Part shown: positions 5,875 to 11,705 of the stretch, in pieces
Numbering within the stretch: position 1 is the stretch's first letter
Layout of the letters: the number at the start of each line of letters is the position of its first letter
Source: a bacterium
GTDB taxonomy: Bacteria; Verrucomicrobiota; Verrucomicrobiia; Opitutales; UBA953
Direction of reading: 5' to 3'
NCBI GenBank assembly: GCA_009926645.1
Contig: RFOO01000016.1
Location: 1-11,959, forward strand
DNA: 11,959 bases
Notes under the pieces: model-generated
Databases searched by the model: none
The model's input: only the letters and a program-made list of their open reading frames with translations
Told to the model about the DNA's origin: nothing
Program-made: the position numbers and the translations under genes

Positions 5875-6762
5875 ATGGAGGCAACGGATTTTCAAAAACT
5901 TCATGAGGCTTTTATTTTAAAAGCCGAAAGAGCCATTGATTCTCTTCTCCCTCCAGCCGACACGCATCCAGCACGACTCCATACCGCGATGCGCTATTCG
6001 ATGCAGGCGGGAGGTAAGCGACTTCGTCCCACCCTTTGTCTAGCCACAGCCGAAGCTTTCTCGAATCAGACCGATGCACGCTATGCGGCAACGGCAGTCG
6101 AGTGCATCCACACCTACTCTCTCATCCATGATGATTTGCCCTGCATGGATAATTCTGACCTTCGACGCGGGCGACCTTCTTGTCATAAAGCCTTTGATGA
6201 GGCCACTGCCCTTCTCGCAGGAGATGCACTTCTACCTCTATCCTTCCAACTTTTAGCTCAAGGGTATGCTGCGAATGCCGAACTGGCACGACAGCTGATT
6301 ATCGAACTTTCTATCGCTGCAGGTTCTTCTCTTTTGGTTGGGGGTCAGGCAGAGGACATGCAAACAGCCAGCACCGAAAATGAAGAACACCGTTTAGAGT
6401 ATGTTTTACAGGGTAAAACAGCTGCAATGATTGCCGCTCCTCTCGCGATGGGAGCCATGATTGGCGGAGGATCCAAATCCGACATCGAACACTGTCGCCG
6501 TGCTGGTCGTGCAGCGGGAATAGCCTTTCAGTTAGTGGATGATCTCTTGGACCAAAGCAGTAATGCTGAAAAAATGGGAAAGCCGGTTGGCGCTGATACA
6601 CACAATGGAAAATTTACTTTTGTCCGCTTGAGGGGAGTGAAGGCAACAGAGCAACGAATCCAAACCCTCACCGAAGAGGCTCTAAAACACTTACAAGCAT
6701 GTCAGGGGAAAATGGATTTTCTTTGTGCCCTGGTGACAAACCTAGCCACACGCGACCGCTAA
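5875..6762 (+). CDS. ispA: Short-chain polyprenyl (farnesyl/geranylgeranyl) diphosphate synthase
   Basis: This trans-prenyltransferase condenses IPP with DMAPP/GPP to give farnesyl or geranylgeranyl diphosphate, the precursors of undecaprenyl carrier, quinones and carotenoids. The 295 residues carry G-G-K-R-L-R-P (46-52) for IPP diphosphate binding. The first Asp-rich motif is H-D-D-L-P-C-M-D (85-92), a D-D-x4-D type, followed by LRRGRPSCH (96-104). The G-Q-A-E-D-M segment is at 157-162. The second motif FQLVDDLLD (218-226) precedes GKPVGAD. All metal-binding aspartates are present. Compared with E. coli IspA (D-L-P-A-M-D-D-D-D-L), the residue before the last Asp of that run is Ser94. The upstream TYSLIHDD is typical of bacterial FPP synthases, but chain length (C15 or C20) cannot be fixed from sequence. 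It begins two bases after yhbY and ends one base before the convergent DUF983 gene. Confidence 0.93.
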   Translation: MEATDFQKLHEAFILKAERAIDSLLPPADTHPARLHTAMRYSMQAGGKRLRPTLCLATAEAFSNQTDARYAATAVECIHTYSLIHDDLPCMDNSDLRRGRPSCHKAFDEATALLAGDALLPLSFQLLAQGYAANAELARQLIIELSIAAGSSLLVGGQAEDMQTASTENEEHRLEYVLQGKTAAMIAAPLAMGAMIGGGSKSDIEHCRRAGRAAGIAFQLVDDLLDQSSNAEKMGKPVGADTHNGKFTFVRLRGVKATEQRIQTLTEEALKHLQACQGKMDFLCALVTNLATRDR

Positions 6763-6763
6763 T

Positions 6764-7165
6764 CTAGTCATCCACCCGACGACCTTGCGAGGGAAGTTGA
6801 TCGGGTAGAAAACCATAATAGGTACCCAACCAAAAACGCCAAGCGAGTGCGTGAATAAAGGGAGGTAACAGCAAAACAATGCCAATCGCTATCTTCACCG
6901 TCGAACCGATGGTCAGCCATTCTTTGCTCAGACAGAGAAGCAACACGGGTAAAATGCCAAAAGCAATCAACCCGTAATTCCAAACCATCGCCCCAAGGAA
7001 AAAGCCTTCTTTGCGCCGCAAGACCAAACCGCAATTTGAGCAGCAAGATGGAATATTACTCAGCCGCTCGAACAATGAAGTTTCAGGCGAAAAGCGGAGA
7101 GGTTTCCCGCAATCGGGACACTGTCCGCATGCACTTCGCCAGAAAATATCGAAACGAAATGACAT
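6764..7165 (-). CDS. DUF983-like zinc-ribbon membrane protein
   Basis: A 133-residue protein with an N-terminal zinc ribbon and two membrane helices. C-P-D-C-G (16-20) and C-S-N-C-G (42-46) supply four cysteines spaced as in a rubredoxin-like knuckle. The N-terminal P-L-R-F and the C-G-L-x-x-x-x-x-(E)-G segment match the DUF983 pattern of unknown function. Hydrophobic segments lie at about 57-79 and 87-110. The sequence between them is short, so both termini should face the cytoplasm. The charged tail ends RRVDD. It is separated from tsf upstream by a strong terminator, so it needs its own promoter (candidate at 7172-7199). Its stop is one base from that of ispA on the other strand. The function is not known; metal or redox sensing would be a guess. 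Confidence 0.8.
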   Translation of the reverse strand: MSFRFDIFWRSACGQCPDCGKPLRFSPETSLFERLSNIPSCCSNCGLVLRRKEGFFLGAMVWNYGLIAFGILPVLLLCLSKEWLTIGSTVKIAIGIVLLLPPFIHALAWRFWLGTYYGFLPDQLPSQGRRVDD

Positions 7166-7171
7166 GGAGTG

Positions 7172-7199
7172 AGACTAATTTAACCCCGACTACTGTCAA
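7172..7199 (-). promoter_or_regulatory. Candidate promoter of the DUF983-like gene
   Basis: On the minus strand there is a perfect TTGACA (7194-7199), a 16-base spacer and TAGTCT (7172-7177, keeping the most conserved T, A and final T). It lies in the 46 bases between the tsf terminator and the ATG, where a promoter is needed. Only six bases separate the -10 box from ATG 7165, which would make the mRNA leaderless. Confidence 0.4.
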
Positions 7200-7211
7200 A
7201 TCGGATGGACC

Positions 7212-7245
7212 AAAAAAAGGCTGATTTTCATTAAGAAAATCAGCC
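7212..7245 (-). terminator. Intrinsic terminator of rpsB-tsf
   Basis: On the minus strand an 11-bp perfect stem GGCTGATTTTC/GAAAATCAGCC (7219-7245) with a 5-base loop is followed directly by seven T (7218-7212). It begins 23 bases after the tsf stop. Pairing can extend three more A-T pairs into the T tract. It insulates the DUF983-like gene from operon transcription. Confidence 0.93.
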
Positions 7246-7268
7246 TTTCAAGGGAGTGGATTCGGGAA

Positions 7269-8309
7269 TTATTCCGCAGCCGTTTCGCCTACTTGATAGC
7301 GAGTGAAACGAACGATTGAGACCTCTTCGCCGACTTTCTTGGAAAGTTCGGACAAGAGTTGCACAATCTTTTTATCGGCATCGCGGAAGAAGGTTTGCTC
7401 AAGCAAACAGACTTCAGCGAAGTATTTATCCACACGTCCAGAAATAATCTTTTCGATATTGGAGAGTTGCGACTTCTTGCGACCTTCCGCAGCGATGAGT
7501 TGCTTATCGGCCACAGCTAAGCGTTTGTTTAATTCGGCAATCGCTTCTGCATTATTGGCTGCAGTTTGTTCAACCAATTGACCCTTATAGTCCTCGATAA
7601 TGCGTTTTACTTCCTCAATCGCTTTATCGGCTTCGGATTTGGTAAACTCGAGAGCGATTTCGCGCTCCTTAGCGACGGTTTCGGCTGATACATCTTCACG
7701 ACGAACAAAGCGTGCATTATTTGCGACAACTTGCATCGCCATCTGACGGGCAAATTCTGCAACCTCAGCGTGAGAAGCACCTGCAGGTGACTTTGTCGAA
7801 AGTTCGAGCAAGACAGCAATCTTAGCTCCCGTATGAACGTAGGCAGAGACTCGGCCATTACCCGATGCCTCGAACTTCAGGACACGTGAAACCTTTAAGT
7901 TCTCACCAATTTTTGTAACCTGATCGTTCAAGTAATCGTTAACCTTGCGGGATTTATCCGCGTGGTAAGGCTGATCGAGCAAGTGATCGACACCCACCAG
8001 AGCGGCTTGACCAACTAAATCTTTAGCCAATGCCACAAAGGCTTCGTTCTTTGCCACGAAGTCGGTTTCGCAATTTAACTCAAGCAATGTAGCAGACTTG
8101 CCAGAATCATCGACCTTCACGGCGATGATACCTTCGCTCGCCTTGCGATCGGCTTTCTTATTGCGAGTTGCAATACCCTTAATGCGGAGAATTTCCACGG
8201 CTTTTTCCATATCGCCCTGGGCTTCCGTAAGAGCTTTCTTACAATCCATCAGGCCAGCACCCGTGCGCTGGCGCAGATCGTTTACGGTCTGTGCAGTAAT
8301 GGCTGACAT
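7269..8309 (-). CDS. tsf: Elongation factor Ts with enlarged coiled-coil region
   Basis: EF-Ts is the guanine nucleotide exchange factor that releases GDP from EF-Tu. The start is ATG 8309, seven bases after the rpsB stop. A longer frame reaching 8387 is ignored because it runs into rpsB and EF-Ts proteins begin M-x-x-I-T-A. The N-terminal UBA-like domain carries TVNDLRQRTGAGLMDCKKAL (8-27). The core has the signature T-D-F-V-A-K-N (82-88), the loop that disrupts Mg2+ binding in EF-Tu. The second subdomain includes KIGENLKVSRV (133-143) and H-T-G-A-K-I-A-V-L. At 346 residues it is longer than E. coli EF-Ts (283). The extra length, about 52 residues, lies between E-D-V (205-207) and G-R-V-D-K-Y-F (291-297), the coiled-coil region, and is rich in A, E, K and Q. 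The C-terminal CLLEQ-x-F and VRFTRYQVGE are normal. Confidence 0.96.
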   Translation of the reverse strand: MSAITAQTVNDLRQRTGAGLMDCKKALTEAQGDMEKAVEILRIKGIATRNKKADRKASEGIIAVKVDDSGKSATLLELNCETDFVAKNEAFVALAKDLVGQAALVGVDHLLDQPYHADKSRKVNDYLNDQVTKIGENLKVSRVLKFEASGNGRVSAYVHTGAKIAVLLELSTKSPAGASHAEVAEFARQMAMQVVANNARFVRREDVSAETVAKEREIALEFTKSEADKAIEEVKRIIEDYKGQLVEQTAANNAEAIAELNKRLAVADKQLIAAEGRKKSQLSNIEKIISGRVDKYFAEVCLLEQTFFRDADKKIVQLLSELSKKVGEEVSIVRFTRYQVGETAAE

Positions 8310-8316
8310 AGATAAA

Positions 8317-9177
8317 TTACTTGGAGGACTTACGTGCGCGAGGAGCTTTCGTACCCTTTGCTGGAGCTTCATCCGCATCAGCACCATCGCTCGCTGCTAA
8401 AAGTTCAGAAGAAATGGTTACCTCAGGTTGGACGGTTTCGCCAGATTCTACACGAGCAACTGGGGTCACCGTCTTACGTGGATCGCGTTCAACCTTACGG
8501 CGTGCAATACCGTTTTGTACGGCTTGGGTAAGGACTTCAACGACGAGACGAATCGACTTAGCTGCATCGTCGTTTCCTGGGATAGGATACTGCAGAACCG
8601 AGGGGTCGGAATTGGTATCGCAAAGACCAATCACCGGAATCTTTAAGCGATTGGCTTCATTGACCGCAATTGCCTCATGCTTGGTGTCGACGACAATCAT
8701 CGCAGCAGGTAGATCACGATATTCGAGCAGACCTTCAAAGTTACGTTGCATACGAGCCATCTCACGACGAACCGCAGCACCTTCTTTTTTATGCATCTTA
8801 GCCAAGGAACCATCTTGTTCCATGCGCAAATAGTTTCGGTAAGAATCGAGCGACTTCTTAATCGTCGAAAAATTGGTCAGAGTTCCACCGAGCCAGCGGT
8901 TCACCGCGAAGGGCATGCCGGTGGCTTTGGCAGCCTGACGGACAACTTCTTGGGCTTGGGGTTTGGTGGCAACGAAGAGAACTTCTTTGCCTTTCGCTGA
9001 TACTTCCTCGAGGAAGGCAGCGGCGGCCGCGAGGCACGCGTGGGATTTTTCCAAATCAATAATCGAAACACCGTTGCGGTGATCGAAAATGAAAGGACGG
9101 GATTTTGGATTCCAGCGACGAGTTTGGTGACCGAAGTGGACACCGGCATCGAGGAGGTCTTTGACTGTTACGTTCAT
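8317..9177 (-). CDS. rpsB: 30S ribosomal protein S2
   Basis: S2 is a late-assembling small-subunit protein on the back of the 30S, needed to dock S1. The 286 residues contain the family signatures KDLLDAGVHFGHQTRRWNPK (6-25), VSIIDLEK, NRWLGGTLTNF (about 93-103) and the second signature IPVIGLCDTNSDPS (about 180-193) with I-P-G-N-D-D-A. The coiled-coil hairpin includes RREMARMQRNFEGLLEYRDL. After about residue 228 comes a 55-60-residue tail, first R/K-rich, then acidic (G-A-D-A-D-E-A) and finally basic (R-A-R-K-S-S-K), probably disordered. It is the first gene of rpsB-tsf and is divergent from waaA across 123 bases. GGAG lies 13 bases before the ATG, too far for a normal Shine-Dalgarno. No clear promoter was found in the gap. 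Confidence 0.97.
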   Translation of the reverse strand: MNVTVKDLLDAGVHFGHQTRRWNPKSRPFIFDHRNGVSIIDLEKSHACLAAAAAFLEEVSAKGKEVLFVATKPQAQEVVRQAAKATGMPFAVNRWLGGTLTNFSTIKKSLDSYRNYLRMEQDGSLAKMHKKEGAAVRREMARMQRNFEGLLEYRDLPAAMIVVDTKHEAIAVNEANRLKIPVIGLCDTNSDPSVLQYPIPGNDDAAKSIRLVVEVLTQAVQNGIARRKVERDPRKTVTPVARVESGETVQPEVTISSELLAASDGADADEAPAKGTKAPRARKSSK

Positions 9178-9281
9178 AGGTATTTTTTAGCTCCGTATCC
9201 CGCATCTTGCCGAAGGAGGGGAATATTGGATCAGGTAGTTTTGGTGTTTTGGGAAAAAGGGTGTGACTTTCTCCGTAAGTG

Positions 9282-9294
9282 CCTCACTTTGAGG
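9282..9294 (+). promoter_or_regulatory. waaA Shine-Dalgarno inside a small hairpin
   Basis: GAGG (9291-9294) lies six bases before ATG 9301, the best-placed Shine-Dalgarno in the window, and it decides the start. The same bases close a 5-bp hairpin, CCTCA-CTT-TGAGG (9282-9294), that would partly hide it. Confidence 0.5.
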
Positions 9295-9300
9295 ACATTC

Positions 9301-10587
9301 ATGAAGTGGCTTTATCGGATAATCTTTGTACCAGCCCTGCTCATCGCTTCCCCCTACTATCTTTGGCGGATGATTAAACGAGGGGGATACCGGAAGGATT
9401 TTAGCCAGCGCCTAGGCTTTTTCCCCTTGTTACCGCCTAAAGATTCATCGCGACGCCGACTTTGGATTCAGGCGGTTTCGGTGGGTGAGATTCAGGCAAT
9501 TGGCCCACTACTTCGAGGCCTGAAAAACTCGGGGAAAACCGAAGTGGTACTTACAACCACAACAAGCACCGGCTATCACCTCGCTCGCGAACTCTATGCT
9601 GAACTCTGTCTCAAAATCGGACTTTTCCCTATCGATTTTTGGCCCTGTAGCCACATTGCCTGGGGACGTATTCAACCGGATGCCGTTGTTTTAACGGAAG
9701 GCGAACTTTGGCCAGAACACCTCGGCCATGCAGAGCGTCGCCACGTCCCTGCCCTTCTGATCAATGCTCGTTTATCCGATAAGTCATTTCAGCGTCACCA
9801 AAAGTTTAATTGGTTTACCAAAAGTCTGGTGCAAAAATTCAGTTGGATTGGAGCTGGCAGCGAAGCAGATGCAAATCGTTTCGAAAAAGTCGGCGCATCC
9901 GCTAATCGAATCGAAGTTACGGGAAACTTGAAATTTGATGTGCCATCGACTGGTCCTTTATCCCACGCAGAAAAAAGCAAACTAAGAGAATCATTGGGTT
10001 TTGGCCAAGCATCATCCACGGTCGTTATTTTGGGATCCTCAACCTGGGAAGGTGAGGAAACCCTTTTATTGGAAACCGTAAAACAGTTACGAAACTCGGG
10101 AATTGATACCCGCTTGCTCTTAGTTCCACGACATGCCGAAAGACACGAAGCCTTAATGAAGGAAATTCGTCTCTCTGGACTTTCTTATCACCAAAGATCC
10201 GTCGGTGGCACCCTAGCACCCGCCAATACCATTATCCATTTGGCGGACACGACAGGCGAACTACGTACATTAACTCCTGCCGCCGATTTAGCTTTTTGCG
10301 GAAAAAGTTTATCACCGCATGAAGGAGGACAAACTCCCATTGACTGTGCCGCCTCTGGAGTACCACTGGTCTATGGTCCTGGCATGAGTAACTTTCGCGA
10401 AATTTGTCGTGGTCTCGAAGCTGTTGGTGCTGCAACCAAGGCACTCGATGCAACCTCTGCCAAAGAGTCCTTAATGGCACTGGCAAAGGATGAAAAAAAG
10501 CGGCTTCAGCAGAGCCAAGCTGCCGTCACATGGCATCAAAAAAATCGCGGAGCCACTGAGAGGACGCTACAAAAGCTTTTATCTTAA
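9301..10587 (+). CDS. waaA: 3-deoxy-D-manno-octulosonic acid (Kdo) transferase
   Basis: This GT-B glycosyltransferase of family GT30 moves Kdo from CMP-Kdo to the lipid A precursor on the inner face of the cytoplasmic membrane. From ATG 9301 it has 428 residues, the family's usual length. The open frame continues upstream to 9040 but that part runs antisense to rpsB and is not used. The N-terminal anchor MKWLYRIIFVPALLIASPYY leads to AVSVGE (58-63), where Glu63 is the expected catalytic base. Further family motifs are L-T-E-G-E-L-W-P-E (131-139), NARLSDKS (155-162), VTGNLKFD (206-213), STWEGEE (247-253), VPRHAER (275-281) and LADTTGEL (314-321). The CMP-Kdo site is GGQTPIDCAASGVPLVYGP (342-360), which reads Q-T where many homologues have H-N. 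The number of Kdo units added cannot be told. Its stop interlocks with that of trpD. Confidence 0.93.
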   Translation: MKWLYRIIFVPALLIASPYYLWRMIKRGGYRKDFSQRLGFFPLLPPKDSSRRRLWIQAVSVGEIQAIGPLLRGLKNSGKTEVVLTTTTSTGYHLARELYAELCLKIGLFPIDFWPCSHIAWGRIQPDAVVLTEGELWPEHLGHAERRHVPALLINARLSDKSFQRHQKFNWFTKSLVQKFSWIGAGSEADANRFEKVGASANRIEVTGNLKFDVPSTGPLSHAEKSKLRESLGFGQASSTVVILGSSTWEGEETLLLETVKQLRNSGIDTRLLLVPRHAERHEALMKEIRLSGLSYHQRSVGGTLAPANTIIHLADTTGELRTLTPAADLAFCGKSLSPHEGGQTPIDCAASGVPLVYGPGMSNFREICRGLEAVGAATKALDATSAKESLMALAKDEKKRLQQSQAAVTWHQKNRGATERTLQKLLS

Positions 10588-11621
10588 TCGCGGTAGACGT
10601 CGCGAACTCGTCGCACCTCTTCTCGTAAGGCCCCTTGCAGAATAATCTCACGGGCAAGTTTAACTCCGTCCAAGGGATGAGGTACTTTATTGGCCACCCA
10701 GAGTGCCGTGCCCGCACTCAAACAAAGCGTATCCATCAAGCCCTCAGAAACCGCCCCCACGAGACAGTCACTGAACATTGATAAATTTTCCTCAGGGCTT
10801 CCTCCGCGAAGGTCTTCGAGGGTGCATTGGCGGAAACCAAAATCACCAGGTAGCCAAGTTGCATTAATCTTAGCCAACTCACCACATCCTCGTACACGGA
10901 CTGGACCTGCAGTCGTCACTTCATCCATTCCACCCCCAGCCTGAGTATGCGTCACTAAACCTCGACGCACACCAAGTTCACCGAGCGCTAAAGCAATGGG
11001 ATCAACCCAACGCTCATCATAAACGCCGACCATCATGTAAGCGGGCTGTGCTGGATTAATCAGCGGACCGAGGATATTGAAAATCGTTTTTTGTCCTTTT
11101 TCAGCGATGCTTTTGCGAACTCCAGCAATCACTTTAAATGCTGGATGAAATGCAGGAGCAAAAAGATAACAGAAATGGGTTTGGTGAAGCGCTTGCCGAA
11201 TTTTATCATCGGTGGCTTCAAGATTAACCCCTAATCCCGCTAAGAAATCGGCACTGCCTGATTTCGATGTGATGGAACGATTTCCATGTTTGATAACAGG
11301 AACTCCAGCTGCTGCAACAATCAGAGCACTCGTGGAGGAGATATTAAAGCTCCCCGACTTATCTCCACCCGTTCCTACAATATCAATTCCCGTTGATGGC
11401 TTATCACCGAGATCAATCTTCCGAGCTAAGGCTCGATAAGTTTGGGCAAACCCAGTCACCTCATCGGCGGTCTCCCCTTTTTTGGCTAAGGCCAAAAGAA
11501 AGACTTTTTTCTGCTCATCAGGTAAATCGGGGTCGGCGAGAGCTTGCGCAGCCAAACACGCTTCTTGGCGGGATAGATTTCGCCCAGCGGATAAGGCCAT
11601 GGTTAATGCTGCAAGCTGCAT
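10584..11621 (-). CDS. trpD: Anthranilate phosphoribosyltransferase
   Basis: TrpD joins anthranilate to PRPP, the second committed step of tryptophan synthesis. From ATG 11621 it has 345 residues; a longer frame to 11732 would overlap the divergent gene and adds non-homologous residues, so it is rejected. Glycosyltransferase family 3 motifs are present: D-I-V-G-T-G-G-D (80-87) and S-F-N-I-S-S (91-96) for PRPP, KHGNR (111-115), SGSAD (121-125), the probable anthranilate-contacting VRK (168-170), FNILGPLINP (181-190) and the metal-binding D-E pair in GMDE (231-234). Compared with the common V-R-R-E-L-G-x-R-T-I-F-N form, the loop 168-182 has about three extra residues and K for R. No other trp gene is in the window, so it may be an isolated trp gene. 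An unrelated acceptor cannot be ruled out, but TrpD is by far the likeliest. Confidence 0.92.
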   Translation of the reverse strand: MQLAALTMALSAGRNLSRQEACLAAQALADPDLPDEQKKVFLLALAKKGETADEVTGFAQTYRALARKIDLGDKPSTGIDIVGTGGDKSGSFNISSTSALIVAAAGVPVIKHGNRSITSKSGSADFLAGLGVNLEATDDKIRQALHQTHFCYLFAPAFHPAFKVIAGVRKSIAEKGQKTIFNILGPLINPAQPAYMMVGVYDERWVDPIALALGELGVRRGLVTHTQAGGGMDEVTTAGPVRVRGCGELAKINATWLPGDFGFRQCTLEDLRGGSPEENLSMFSDCLVGAVSEGLMDTLCLSAGTALWVANKVPHPLDGVKLAREIILQGALREEVRRVRDVYRD

Positions 11622-11643
11622 ATCCCTATTAGCCACGGACAGC

Positions 11644-11660
11644 CCCCTTGGGACAAGGGG
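11644..11660. repeat. Hairpin in the trpD / right-edge gene divergent gap
   Basis: A perfect 7-bp inverted repeat, CCCCTTG (11644-11650) and CAAGGGG (11654-11660), with a 3-base loop. An outer 4-bp pair ACAG/CTGT (11639-11642, 11666-11669) can extend it. It would fall in the trpD 5' UTR, 23 bases before the ATG. On the plus strand it is followed by ATTTT but no plus-strand gene precedes it. The gap is 84 bases and no good promoter pair was recognised. Confidence 0.45.
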
Positions 11661-11705
11661 ATTTTCTGTGACTAGGGGTTTGCAAATAAGGGAAATTGTG
11701 CAAAG

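Noticed and set aside
8310..8387. N-terminal extension of EF-Ts (26 residues)
   Set aside because: It overlaps the rpsB C-terminus in another frame, and EF-Ts proteins start at the M-S-A-I-T-A position used here.
8098..9000. Plus-strand open frames of up to 170 codons opposite rpsB and tsf
   Set aside because: Composition follows the antisense ribosomal genes (Ser/Arg-rich low-complexity translation), with no recognisable domain.
9040..9300. Upstream extension of the waaA frame by 87 codons
   Set aside because: It runs antisense to rpsB, has no homology to Kdo transferases, and ATG 9301 has a good Shine-Dalgarno and a normal N-terminal membrane anchor.
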